Source: Streptomonospora wellingtoniae (GTDB lineage Bacteria; Actinomycetota; Actinomycetes; Streptosporangiales; Streptosporangiaceae). Taken from it: 64,000 bases of DNA. Each line of letters starts with the position of its first letter. Position 1 is the stretch's first letter. The notes beneath the pieces were generated by a model. It ran no database searches. It saw nothing but the letters and a program-made list of their open reading frames with translations, and was not told the origin of the DNA. Positions 24,958-33,112 of this stretch are shown piece after piece. A program made the translations under genes and the position numbers. The stretch lies in assembly GCF_031845375.1 (NCBI RefSeq), contig NZ_JAVREK010000006.1, positions 147,912 to 211,911 on the forward strand, written 5' to 3'.

Positions 24958-26448
24958 TCAGCCGATCCCGCAGCCCTCGGACGCGGCGGGCGCGGGCTCC
25001 GGCGCACCGACGGCGGGCATGCCCAGCAGCACCCCCGACGAGGCCGCCTGGCGGCCGTTGCGCACCGCCCAGGCGTCGCCCGCCCGGGTGCGCCGCACCC
25101 GGCGCACTCCGGAGTCGGCCACCAAGTGGTGCGGCGCGGCATAGGTGACCTCGACCGACGCGAAGTCCCCCGGGCGCAGCGCCGCCGCGGTCTCGTCGTC
25201 GACCGCGAAGTGCACGAGCCGGTTGTCGGGCGCGCGGCCCGACAGCCGGCGCCGCTCGCCGTCCTTGCGGCCCTCGCCCTCGGCCACCAGCAGCTCGACC
25301 TCGCGGCCCACCAGCGTGCGGTTCTCCTCCGCCGAGATCCTCTCCTGCAAGGCCACCAGGCGCTCGTAGCGCTCCTGGACGACTTCCTTGGGCAGCTGGC
25401 CCTCCATCTCCGCGGCCGGGGTGCCCGGCCGCTTGGAGTACTGGAAGGTGAACGCGGCGGCGAAGCGGGCCTCGCGCACCACGTGCAGGGTCTCCTCGAA
25501 GTCCTCCTCGGTCTCGCCGGGGAAGCCCACGATGATGTCGGTGGTGATGGCGGCGTGGGGCATGGCCTCGCGGACCCGCCGGACGATGCCCAGGTAGCGC
25601 TCCTGGCGGTAGGACCGCCGCATCGCCTTGAGCACCCGGTTGGAGCCCGACTGCAGCGGCATGTGCAGCTGCGGCATGACGTTGGGGGTTTCAGCCATGG
25701 CCTCGACGACGTCGTCGGTGAAGTCGCGCGGGTGCGGCGAGGTGAACCGCACGCGCTCCAGGCCCTCGATCTCGCCGCAGGCCCGCAGCAGCTTGGAGAA
25801 CGCCTGGCGGTCGCCGAACTCGCTGCCGTAGGCGTTGACGTTCTGGCCCAGCAGCGTGACCTCGGCGACACCCTCGCCGACGAGGGCGCGCACCTCGGCC
25901 AGGATGTCGCCGGGCCGGCGGTCCTTCTCCTTACCGCGCAGGGCGGGCACGATGCAGAACGTGCAGGTGTTGTTGCAGCCCACCGAGACCGACACCCAGG
26001 CGGCGTAGGCGGACTCGCGGCGGCTGGGCAGCGTGGAGGGGAAGGTCTCCAGCGACTCCTCGATCTCGACCTGGGCCTCGCGCTGCACCCGGGCGCGCTC
26101 CAGCAGCACCGGGAGCGAGCCGATGTTGTGGGTTCCGAAGACCACGTCCACCCACGGGGCTCGGCGCACGATCTCGCCGCGGTCCTTCTGCGCCAGGCAC
26201 CCGCCCACGGCGATCTGCATGCCGGGGTGGGACTCCTTGGCCGGGCGCAGGTGGCCGAGGTTGCCGTAGAGGCGGTTGTCGGCGTTCTCCCGGACCGCGC
26301 AGGTGTTGAACACGACGACGTCGGCGGTGGTGTCCTCGGCTGCGCGCTCGTAGCCCGCGTCCTCCAGCAGACCGGAGAGGCGCTCGGAGTCGTGAACGTT
26401 CATCTGGCAGCCGTAGGTCCGCACTTGGTAGGTACGAGTCTGGCTCAC
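24958..26448 (-). CDS. miaB: tRNA-2-methylthio-N6-dimethylallyladenosine synthase
   Basis: 496 aa from GTG 26448. The N-terminal UPF0004 domain carries three cluster cysteines (RTYGCQMN, FNTCAVRE, VGGCLAQ). The radical-SAM domain has SVGCNNTCTFCIVPALRG with CxxxCxxC, then TLLGQNVNAYG and IVGFPGETEEDFEETL. A TRAM domain lies near the C-terminus. It methylthiolates i6A37 made by MiaA, encoded 4 kb away. The final 50 residues (after the TRAM domain) are an actinobacterial extension. Confidence 0.95.
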   Translation of the reverse strand: MSQTRTYQVRTYGCQMNVHDSERLSGLLEDAGYERAAEDTTADVVVFNTCAVRENADNRLYGNLGHLRPAKESHPGMQIAVGGCLAQKDRGEIVRRAPWVDVVFGTHNIGSLPVLLERARVQREAQVEIEESLETFPSTLPSRRESAYAAWVSVSVGCNNTCTFCIVPALRGKEKDRRPGDILAEVRALVGEGVAEVTLLGQNVNAYGSEFGDRQAFSKLLRACGEIEGLERVRFTSPHPRDFTDDVVEAMAETPNVMPQLHMPLQSGSNRVLKAMRRSYRQERYLGIVRRVREAMPHAAITTDIIVGFPGETEEDFEETLHVVREARFAAAFTFQYSKRPGTPAAEMEGQLPKEVVQERYERLVALQERISAEENRTLVGREVELLVAEGEGRKDGERRRLSGRAPDNRLVHFAVDDETAAALRPGDFASVEVTYAAPHHLVADSGVRRVRRTRAGDAWAVRNGRQAASSGVLLGMPAVGAPEPAPAASEGCGIG

Positions 26449-26554
26449 GGCTCCCAGGCTAGTGCCTGTGCGGCCCGGCGCCGTCCCGGCCGCCGCCCCC
26501 TCGCGTGCGGGGCGGCCTCCCGGTCCCGGCCCCGGCCCGCACTGGGCTCGGCAC

Positions 26555-26959
26555 TCAGCGCGCCGGCGCCGGCGCCGGCCGCGTGAAGCCGGCGACGCGC
26601 GGGTGGAACGCCACGGGCACGCCGGCCTCGCTGGAGAAGGAGTCCAGCCCATCGCGCACGGCCGCGTCCGGATCGCCGTAGACGTCCAGCCCCAGCACGG
26701 TGCTGTACTCCATCACCTCGCGGATGTGGGGGTCGGAGATCCGCCAGTGCTCGAGCACCGCCGCGGAGTCCGGGTAGAGCTGGAAGCTGTCGGCCCGCGA
26801 ACCTTCTGCGTCGAGGTAGACCTCCACCATCAGCTGGGGCGCGTGCTGCTCGGTGAAGGCCACCGCCTTCGCGATCGCCTCGCGGAACGCTTCGAACCGC
26901 TCGGGGTCGACCCGCATCGTGTTGCGGAACATGATCGGTGCCTGCTGTGTCGATGTCAT
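26555..26959 (-). CDS. ABM-domain (quinol monooxygenase-like) protein
   Basis: 134 aa. The antibiotic-biosynthesis-monooxygenase ferredoxin-like fold is suggested by IMFRNTMRVDPERFEAFREAIAKAV, then FQLYPDSAAVLEHWRISDPHI. Cofactor-free members oxidise quinols or polyketides. ATG 26959 is favoured because the -10 of the SoxR-type promoter ends six bases before it, predicting a leaderless mRNA; an earlier start would overlap the operator. In Streptomyces coelicolor a monooxygenase of this kind is a known SoxR target, as I recall, which fits. Confidence 0.7.
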   Translation of the reverse strand: MTSTQQAPIMFRNTMRVDPERFEAFREAIAKAVAFTEQHAPQLMVEVYLDAEGSRADSFQLYPDSAAVLEHWRISDPHIREVMEYSTVLGLDVYGDPDAAVRDGLDSFSSEAGVPVAFHPRVAGFTRPAPAPAR

Positions 26960-26965
26960 GACGCG

Positions 26966-26996
26966 ATCCTGATACCTCAAGCGAAGTTGAAGTCAA
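26966..26996 (-). promoter_or_regulatory. SoxR/MerR-type operator-promoter of the ABM gene
   Basis: On the minus strand TTGACT (-35, 26996-26991) and CAGGAT (-10, 26971-26966) are 19 bp apart. The spacer holds the 20-bp dyad ACTTCAACTTCGCTTGAGGT (26993-26974), one mismatch from symmetric. It has the same size, spacing and half-site (TTGAGGT) as the box at 5957-5976. Confidence 0.65.
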
Positions 26997-27052
26997 GGCC
27001 GCCACCCCCGCAGCCCACCGGCCGCAGGGGTCGCACACAGGGGGCGCGAGGG

Positions 27053-27247
27053 CTACAGCTTCGCCGACTTCACCGCTACCAGGAAAGTCGCCCAGGCGTC
27101 GGACGGCAGGGCGAGGACGGCCAGGTTCGGGTTCTTGGTATCGCGCACCGCCGCACCATGATCGTCCGTGTTGGCGACCTCGACGCAGTCACCGCCCGTG
27201 GAGTTGCTGTAGCTGCTTTTCCGCCAGGTGCCGGGGATGACACTCAC
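27053..27247 (-). CDS. DUF397 protein
   Basis: 64 aa. The family pattern is complete: WRKSSYSNSTGGDCVEVA in the first half, VAVRDTKNP-like AAVRDTKNPN in the middle and DAWATFLVAVK at the end. DUF397 proteins are small partners encoded next to XRE regulators with a DUF5753 domain in actinobacteria and are linked to development and antibiotic control (WhiJ-like systems). Its start overlaps the stop of the upstream XRE gene by four bases, so the two are translationally coupled. Confidence 0.9.
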   Translation of the reverse strand: MSVIPGTWRKSSYSNSTGGDCVEVANTDDHGAAVRDTKNPNLAVLALPSDAWATFLVAVKSAKL

Positions 27248-28065
27248 TGTAGATCTCCTCGTACCTTTCTGATCATGTCTGCGGACTCCTTGGGAGCCAG
27301 AGCCAGGGCCCGCAGGTCCTCGAAGGCCCGCGTGTAATTGTTGACATGGTCGGGGTCATCGTCCACCTCCGCCGATACACGCGACTCCAACGCAAGAAAC
27401 CTTTCCCCGGTGGGCAACCGGAGGAGGTGGAAGGTCCCGTCCAGCCCCGCATGCGGTCCGGCCGACAGGGGAAGCACCTGCACCGTGATGTGCGCGTACT
27501 CGGCGGCCGACAGAAGTTGATCAAGCTGTTGAGCCATGATGCCACGGCCGCCGATCTGACGGCACAGCACACCTTCCTCCAGCACCACGAACAGCAGCGG
27601 CGGACTCTCTTTCCAGAGCAGTTTCTGACGGGTGAGCCGTGCCCTCACCCCCTGTTGGACGCCCGACTCCGACAGAGCCGAATCTCCCGCACGGAGCGCC
27701 AGTCGCGCATACTTCTCGGTCTGGAGCAATCCGGGAATCCAGCCGAGCTGGAACTGCCGTATCTCCGTCGCCTGGTGCTGTAGGCGCACTACATCCAGGA
27801 ACCATGCAGGCGTTCCCGGCTCGGCATTGGCCTTCTCAGCGAGGCGCAACACACGCCCGCCTGTCTGTAGCGCCGCGTCCGCCTCCTCTGCGAACTCCGA
27901 CTTGCACCCGCGGATGCCGCGTTCGATTGAACTCAGCATTGCAGGTGAAAGAGTCATCATCTGCGCTAGTTGATCTTGGGAGAGTCGGGCGGCCTTCCGC
28001 AGTCGGCGTATCTCCTGACCGACCCTGAGCCACTCGTCCCTAGGCCTGTCGTTCAAACTCGACAC
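27244..28065 (-). CDS. XRE-family regulator with DUF5753 domain
   Basis: 273 aa from GTG 28065. An N-terminal helix-turn-helix (VGQEIRRLRKAARLSQDQLAQMM, SPAMLSSIERGIRG) is followed by the DUF5753 effector region (IPGLLQTEKYARLAL, LTRQKLLWKESPPLLFVVLEEGVL, ITVQVLPLSAGPHAGLDGTFHLL). The start is not certain, since no Shine-Dalgarno is seen and the frame is open upstream; GTG 28065 gives the usual family length. Direct repeats overlap the start and are a candidate autoregulatory site. The DUF397 partner follows in the same operon. Confidence 0.85.
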   Translation of the reverse strand: MSSLNDRPRDEWLRVGQEIRRLRKAARLSQDQLAQMMTLSPAMLSSIERGIRGCKSEFAEEADAALQTGGRVLRLAEKANAEPGTPAWFLDVVRLQHQATEIRQFQLGWIPGLLQTEKYARLALRAGDSALSESGVQQGVRARLTRQKLLWKESPPLLFVVLEEGVLCRQIGGRGIMAQQLDQLLSAAEYAHITVQVLPLSAGPHAGLDGTFHLLRLPTGERFLALESRVSAEVDDDPDHVNNYTRAFEDLRALALAPKESADMIRKVRGDLQ

Positions 28066-28088
28066 TTCAACACACCAACTCGACACTT
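28056..28088 (-). promoter_or_regulatory. Direct repeats at the start of the XRE gene
   Basis: AACTCGACACTT occurs at 28056-28067 and identically at 28077-28088, exactly 21 bp (two helical turns) apart. One copy covers the proposed GTG start. The spacing suits cooperative binding of a dimeric regulator, most simply the XRE protein itself. Confidence 0.45.
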
Positions 28089-28619
28089 GTCCACGCAGGT
28101 AGACCGTTTTCACCGGATCGGTGTAAGGACTGGAATCCGATAGGCGCCCCGGGAATCGTAGGCGTCGCCCCGCGACAGCGCGGGGACGCACGAGAACGGC
28201 CCTGCTGACGACTCATTCCCGCCGAGCAGGGCCCTGATCCCCGACCTGAAGGAGCCACCTGAGGATCAGTGTCCAGGCCTATCGATCCGCATCGTGCCCT
28301 GAGCGCCTTGGACGGGACAACACACCTCCACGACACCCGCAGCACACCCCCAGTCACGCCACAAGATTCCCTGCCCGGGGCACGCCCTTGCCTCACCCGA
28401 GTACGGGGCAGCGATGATCACCGCCAGTCCCAGCGACCTGTTGGCCCGAAATCGCCTTGCACCTCTGCCCGCACTGGCACAGAATCCGGCGGGCCGCCCA
28501 GACCGCCGAAGGCTGCCCTGGATCGCCCTCCGGGGCAGCCTCCAACGGTGCGCGCCCCCTTGCTTCCACACGACGAGACGCGCTTGCCACCCACAGCAGA
28601 CCGCCGATGGAGTACCGCC
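28089..28619. other. Gene-poor stretch with one hairpin
   Basis: Several overlapping frames are open here but none shows a recognisable domain or convincing codon use. The only clear structure is a 9-bp hairpin, GGCCCTGCT (28198-28206) with AGCAGGGCC (28225-28233), followed by GAAGGAG at 28248-28254. That sequence might be the ribosome-binding site of a poorly resolved small gene starting at GTG 28269, in frame with the small protein at 28620. Confidence 0.35.
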
Positions 28620-28802
28620 ATGCAAGCCTATCCACCCACCGACACCTGCCCCGGAGGCTGCGGCAAGTCCGTCAAGAACTGCGACTGCGGCAAGAGGGGG
28701 CCGGACGCGACGGTCCTGGCCGAGTGCCTCCGCGCCGCAGCCCACCTGGGCGGCGCCCCCGGCTTCAACTGGGCCGGCCTCGCCGCCGTCGCTCTTCGAT
28801 GA
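28620..28802 (+). CDS. Possible small Cys-rich protein
   Basis: 60 aa: CPGGCGKSVKNCDCG (residues 10-24) has four cysteines with spacing reminiscent of a small zinc knuckle, followed by an alanine-rich helix (VLAECLRAAAHLGG). GGAG lies seven bases before the ATG. The frame is open further upstream to GTG 28269 (177 aa), but that part looks non-coding. I do not recognise the family. It would be divergent from the XRE/DUF397 operon. Confidence 0.4.
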   Translation: MQAYPPTDTCPGGCGKSVKNCDCGKRGPDATVLAECLRAAAHLGGAPGFNWAGLAAVALR

Positions 28803-28828
28803 CCGGTCGACGCCGCCTGCACTCGCGC

Positions 28829-28858
28829 GTGTTGCCGCGCCGCGCGGCGCGGCAACAC
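28829..28858. terminator. Strong bidirectional hairpin 3' of the TRAP operon
   Basis: GTGTTGCCGCGCC (28829-28841) pairs perfectly with GGCGCGGCAACAC (28846-28858), a 13-bp stem with a 4-nt loop, 11 bp beyond the TRAP permease stop codon. It also ends the small plus-strand gene. Confidence 0.65.
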
Positions 28859-28868
28859 GGACCGCCGA

Positions 28869-31151
28869 CTACGGCACCGCGGGCACCCCGGGACGGTCGG
28901 AGCCCGCGCCGCGGCCCGCACGGTACTGCCAGCCCAGCACTGCACCGCCGACGACCAGCCCGAACAAGTCGCTTTCCCAGCCCGAGTGCAGCATCGCCAG
29001 CCCGGCCGCGACCACCAGCAGGCGCAGTGCCCAGTGCAGCCGGGTGTTGACGAAACCCACGACCGCGACGCCGACCAGCCACACTCCCAGCAGCGACGTC
29101 GCGACGGCCCAGGTGCCCGTCAGCCACGTCACGTCCTGTAGCAGCAGCTCCGGGGAGAACACGAACATGTAGGGCACCAGGAACCCCGAGACCGCGATGC
29201 GCACGGCGTGCCCGCCGGTGCGCAGCGGATTGCCGCCCGAGATGCCCGCGGCGGCGTAGGCCGCCAGGCACACCGGCGGTGTGATGTCGGCCATCACCCC
29301 GAAGTAGTACACGAACATGTGCGCCATCAGCAGCACCGCGACCGTGTTGTCCCCGACCCCCGGCTCCAGGATCGCCATGATCGCCGGAGCCGCCAGGGTG
29401 GCGGTGATGACGTAGTTCGCCGTGGTCGGCACGCCGATGCCCAGGATCAGGCAGGCCAGCATCGTCAGCACCAGCGTGCACAGCAGCAGCACCGTCGTGG
29501 CGGGGAACACCTCGAAGGTGACGAGCTGCACGCCGGGCGCCAGGACGTTCTCGGCCAACCCCACCAGGCCGTCGCTGAGCTTCTGCCCCAGGCCCGTCAG
29601 CGTGATCACTCCGGCGATCATGCCGGCCGCCGCGCAGGCCATGATGATCGGCAGCGCCACACGCGCCGCGTCGACCAGCCCGTCCAGCAGGGTCCACAGC
29701 GTCAGCCGGTCCTCCATGCCCCGCCAGCGCCGCAGCGCGAACATCACGATCTGCGTGAGCAGGTTGACCGCCACGGTCAGCCCGATCGCGCCCATCGCCG
29801 AGAAGATCGGCGAGTAGCCCATCGACAGCAGCGCGAACAGCCCGATGATCGGGACCAGCAGGTAGCCCCGGGTGGCCATCAGCAGCCGCACGTTCGGCAG
29901 CACGGAGCGCGGCATCCCGCGGATGCCCATGCGCTTGGCGTCGTAGTGCACCACGACGAACTGCGCGACGAAGAACAGCACCGCCGGAATGATCGCCGCC
30001 TGCAGGATCTGCAGGTAGGGGATGCCCGTGAACTCGATCATGATGAACGCCGCGGCGCCCATGATCGGCGGCGCGATCTGCCCGCCGGTCGAGGACGCCG
30101 CCTCCACCGCGCCCGCGTAGTTGGCCGGATACCCCGACCGCTTCATCATCGGGATGGTGAAGGCGCCGTTGCTGACGGTGTTGGCCACCGAGCTTCCGGT
30201 GATCGTTCCCGAGAACGCGCTGGTGACGATGCCGACCTTGGCCGTACCGCCCGTCGCGCCGCCGGTCAGCCCCAGCGCCAGGTCGGTGAAGAACCGCTCC
30301 ATGCCCGTGCGGGTCAGCATCGCCGCGAAGACCAGGAACAGGAAGATGAACGTCGAGGAGATGCCCAGCGGAGTGCCGAACACCCCCTCGGTTCCCACGA
30401 ACAGCTCGACGACGATCCGGTCGATCGAGTAGCCCGAGTGGTGCAGGAACCCCGGCAGGAACGGGCCGTAGAACGCGTAGGCCACCATCAGCCCCGACAG
30501 CACCACCAGCGCCGCGCCCAGCGTCCGCTGCGCCGCAACCAGCACCAGCAGGATGCCCACCGTGCCGACCGCCACCTGGTCCGGCGCGATGATCCCCTGC
30601 GTCCGCACGATGTCCTCGTAGAACACGAACAGGTACAGCCCCGAGCCCGTGCCCAGCAGCGCCAGCACCACGTCGGCCGCCGGAACCCCCATCGGGCGCA
30701 GCGGCACGTAGCGCGACGCCTGCACGAGGGCCAGCACCGCCGCGGCCGGGGCCAGCACGTACCAGTCGGCGATGCCCTCGACGACGATGTAGACGATGGT
30801 CGCGACTCCGCCGGCCGTCAGCGCCCAGCCGTACCACTGCTGCCGCCGGGTCTCCTGCGGCGAGTGCGGGTACAGCAGGAACACCATGCCCAGCCCCAGC
30901 GCCAGGTGGAACGAGCGCTGCTGCAGCCCCGGGAACGTACCGAAATAGCCGGTGTAGAGGTGGAACAGGCTCAACGCGAGCCCCGCACCGAAGACGATCC
31001 AGCGCCACAGGGGGCGCATGTCGCGCCGGGTGCCCGCCGTCTCGGCTGCGACGTTGTGCTGCTCTAACTCGGCGACCGCCTTCTGCGCCTCGATGTCGCT
31101 GAAGTCGGCGCCCTCGCCCGCCGGTGCGGCCGACCGGGAGTCGCTCGTCAT
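28869..31151 (-). CDS. TAXI-type TRAP transporter fused permease (DctQM)
   Basis: 760 aa with about 18 hydrophobic helices. The N-terminal small-subunit-like part (RPLWRWIVFGAGLALSLFHLYTG) is fused to the large DctM part: GTPLGISSTFIFLFLVFAAML, FSGTITGSSVANTVSNGAFTIPMM, GGQIAPPIMGAAAFIM and GVPTTANYVITATLAAPAI, which are diagnostic for the fused TAXI family. It drives Na+- or H+-coupled uptake of substrate delivered by the TAXI binding protein encoded upstream. ATG 31151 gives the short soluble N-terminus normal for the family. It is the last gene of the three-gene operon. Confidence 0.93.
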   Translation of the reverse strand: MTSDSRSAAPAGEGADFSDIEAQKAVAELEQHNVAAETAGTRRDMRPLWRWIVFGAGLALSLFHLYTGYFGTFPGLQQRSFHLALGLGMVFLLYPHSPQETRRQQWYGWALTAGGVATIVYIVVEGIADWYVLAPAAAVLALVQASRYVPLRPMGVPAADVVLALLGTGSGLYLFVFYEDIVRTQGIIAPDQVAVGTVGILLVLVAAQRTLGAALVVLSGLMVAYAFYGPFLPGFLHHSGYSIDRIVVELFVGTEGVFGTPLGISSTFIFLFLVFAAMLTRTGMERFFTDLALGLTGGATGGTAKVGIVTSAFSGTITGSSVANTVSNGAFTIPMMKRSGYPANYAGAVEAASSTGGQIAPPIMGAAAFIMIEFTGIPYLQILQAAIIPAVLFFVAQFVVVHYDAKRMGIRGMPRSVLPNVRLLMATRGYLLVPIIGLFALLSMGYSPIFSAMGAIGLTVAVNLLTQIVMFALRRWRGMEDRLTLWTLLDGLVDAARVALPIIMACAAAGMIAGVITLTGLGQKLSDGLVGLAENVLAPGVQLVTFEVFPATTVLLLCTLVLTMLACLILGIGVPTTANYVITATLAAPAIMAILEPGVGDNTVAVLLMAHMFVYYFGVMADITPPVCLAAYAAAGISGGNPLRTGGHAVRIAVSGFLVPYMFVFSPELLLQDVTWLTGTWAVATSLLGVWLVGVAVVGFVNTRLHWALRLLVVAAGLAMLHSGWESDLFGLVVGGAVLGWQYRAGRGAGSDRPGVPAVP

Positions 31152-31219
31152 CGCCCTATCCCCTTGCATCCACGTCGTCGTCCGTCGGGCGGCCGTCCTG
31201 CCGGTCCGCACCGCCGCGA

Positions 31220-31774
31220 TCAGGGCCGGCCCCGCGACCCGCCCTGCACGCCCAGTTCCACCCGTGTGCCGTACTCGGCGACGTCCAGCAGGCGCACCCG
31301 CCCGTCGCCGGGGAACAGCAGCACCTGGCCGGAGTGCGTGCTGTTGACCATCAGCTGCACCGTCCCCAGCGGCCGCCCGTGGTGCAGCACCCGGTAGCCG
31401 TCGTCCTCGCGCAGGAACGTGGTGGTCGTCGAACCGATGTGCTCGGGCCCCACCGGGAGGTTCGCCCCGAAGGTGTCGAACCGCATCTCCTCCATGAGCA
31501 GCCGGCCCCCGGTCCCGACGGAGAACACCTCCTCCACCGGGCGCTTGCTCACCGAATGGGTGTAGCGCAGCGTCACCCGGTCGCCCGCGGCCACCGGCCG
31601 GGAGGCGGCCACGCGGCCGCGGTCGACGTCGGTCACCGTGAACCGCAGGCGGCGCCCTGCCGCCGGCTCCGGGGCCGCGAGCCCGCCGAGCAGGCCCGCC
31701 GCCAGGACAGCGCCGCCCGCGCGCAGGGCGCGGCGGCGCGCGAGCCCCTGCCCGCGCGCCGCCGCCTGCTGCAC
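31220..31774 (-). CDS. DUF1850 protein of the TAXI-TRAP operon
   Basis: 184 aa from GTG 31774. An Arg-rich start and a hydrophobic Ala/Leu/Gly segment (AGGAVLAAGLLGGLAA) form a signal peptide or anchor; the DUF1850 domain follows with RYTHSVSKRPVEEVF and MRFDTFGANLP. DUF1850 genes are found almost only between TAXI binding-protein and permease genes; a role as an extracytoplasmic accessory is inferred from that linkage. It starts 19 bp after the binding-protein gene. Confidence 0.8.
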   Translation of the reverse strand: MQQAAARGQGLARRRALRAGGAVLAAGLLGGLAAPEPAAGRRLRFTVTDVDRGRVAASRPVAAGDRVTLRYTHSVSKRPVEEVFSVGTGGRLLMEEMRFDTFGANLPVGPEHIGSTTTTFLREDDGYRVLHHGRPLGTVQLMVNSTHSGQVLLFPGDGRVRLLDVAEYGTRVELGVQGGSRGRP

Positions 31775-31793
31775 GTCGGGCGGCTCGCCGGCG

Positions 31794-32783
31794 CTAGCCG
31801 AGGGCGCCCTCTTCCTCGTAGTAGCGCTTCGCACCCGGGTGGAAGTCGACGGCGCCCTGTCCGTCGACCGCGGTCTCCAGCTTGACCTGGCTGCCGACGT
31901 CGTGCCCGATCTCGTCGGCACGCTCGTACATCTCCTTCACCAGGTTGTAGGCCGTCTCCTCGTCCAGGTCGGCCGTGGTGTAGAGCGTCGCCCAGTTGGT
32001 GACGGTCTCGGCCGGCTCGTCCTGGCCGCTGTAGGTGCCCCCCTCGATCGTCAGCGGGCTGTAGCTGGGGTTGTCCGAGGTGAGCGTCTCGAGGCCGTCG
32101 CCGGTGATGTCGACCAGCTGTACGTCGGTGGAGGTGGCGACCTGCTCGATGCTGCCGGCCGGCAGGGCCAGGATCGCGAACGCCGCGTCGGTCTGGCCGT
32201 CGCTGAGCTTGGTCGAGGCCTCCTCGAAAGTGCTGTTGAAGACCTCGATGTCGTCGAGGCTCATCCCGTACGCCTCGAGGATCTGCTCCGCGGCCACCGC
32301 CGTCCCGCTGCCGGGCGGGCCGATGTCCACCCGCTTGCCCTTGAGGTCCTCGATCGTCTCGATGCCCGAGTCGGCCGAGGCGACGATCTGCAGCACCTCG
32401 GGGTAGACGTTGCCCAGCATGCGCACGTCGCCGGGGTTGGACAGCGGCTCGTCTGCGAAGTCCGCCTCACCGTCGACCGCGTTGGCGGCGACCCCGTTGA
32501 TCGCCATGACCAGTTCGTTCTCTCCCTGGTCGAGCAGGCGCATGTTCTCCACCGACGCACCGCTGGACTGGGTGCTGACGTTGACGCCCTCGATGTTGTC
32601 CGACCAGATCTTGGCCATCTCGGCACCGAGGGGATAGTAGGTCCCGCCCGTGCTGCCGGTGGCCATGGTGAGCTCGCCGCCTGCGCCCGTGTCGCCGACA
32701 CCGCAGCCCGCGAGCGCGATGACCCCTGCGGCCGCGGCCGCGGTTGCAGCCGCCAGCCGACCGGTCCGAAGTCCCGTCCTCAT
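31794..32783 (-). CDS. TAXI-family TRAP transporter solute-binding lipoprotein
   Basis: 329 aa. A lipoprotein signal peptide (RTGRLAAATAAAAAGVIALAGC) puts the lipid-carrying Cys at about residue 26. The TAXI domain then follows: MATGSTGGTYYPLGAEMAKIW, STQSSGASVENMRLL, VDIGPPGSGTAVAAEQIL and the C-terminal ADEIGHDVGSQVKLE. Such proteins bind dicarboxylates or amino acids such as glutamate; the ligand is not readable. GAGGAGG before ATG 32783 decides the start. Confidence 0.93.
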   Translation of the reverse strand: MRTGLRTGRLAAATAAAAAGVIALAGCGVGDTGAGGELTMATGSTGGTYYPLGAEMAKIWSDNIEGVNVSTQSSGASVENMRLLDQGENELVMAINGVAANAVDGEADFADEPLSNPGDVRMLGNVYPEVLQIVASADSGIETIEDLKGKRVDIGPPGSGTAVAAEQILEAYGMSLDDIEVFNSTFEEASTKLSDGQTDAAFAILALPAGSIEQVATSTDVQLVDITGDGLETLTSDNPSYSPLTIEGGTYSGQDEPAETVTNWATLYTTADLDEETAYNLVKEMYERADEIGHDVGSQVKLETAVDGQGAVDFHPGAKRYYEEEGALG

Positions 32784-33112
32784 TGCGCGAGTCCTCCTCG
32801 AAGAGTGCGCTGCGGCGGTGCTGTAGCACCGGCGCGCGCCACTGAAGTGCCTAGCGTGGTTACCCGCCTTGAACATTGGCTGGACTATAGACAGCGCGGT
32901 GACACGCCGTCGCGCACGGCGGATTACAAGTAGGGAACGAATGGCAACGAATGGCCCGCCCACGCCCCCGACCTCCGCAGTCACCCGCCTCCGCGCCCCG
33001 CGCAGCACGCGGGCGCTCGTCCCGAATCCGCCCGTCCTACTGCACAGATGACCGCATACCACTAAGGTCGACATGTCATTCCTTAGAGCCCCCTTGAGTG
33101 CGAAGTGTCCCC
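32784..33112. other. Divergent intergenic region, TAXI-TRAP operon and S9 peptidase
   Basis: No gene is supported. Seen: a relatively A/T-rich core around TATAG (32885-32889), a short direct repeat AACGAATGGC within 32935-32960, and the inverted repeat CTAAGG/CCTTAG (33062-33067 and 33081-33086) about 27 bp before the peptidase ATG, a possible operator. No pair of promoter hexamers is convincing. Confidence 0.4.

Noticed and set aside
26462..27337. Plus-strand frames through the ABM and DUF397 region
   Set aside because: No recognisable domain, while the opposite strand encodes ABM and DUF397 proteins with good signatures.
28269..28619. A 177-codon protein starting at GTG 28269
   Set aside because: The first two thirds look non-coding and overlap several equally open frames; only the last 60 codons have a ribosome-binding site and a cysteine pattern.
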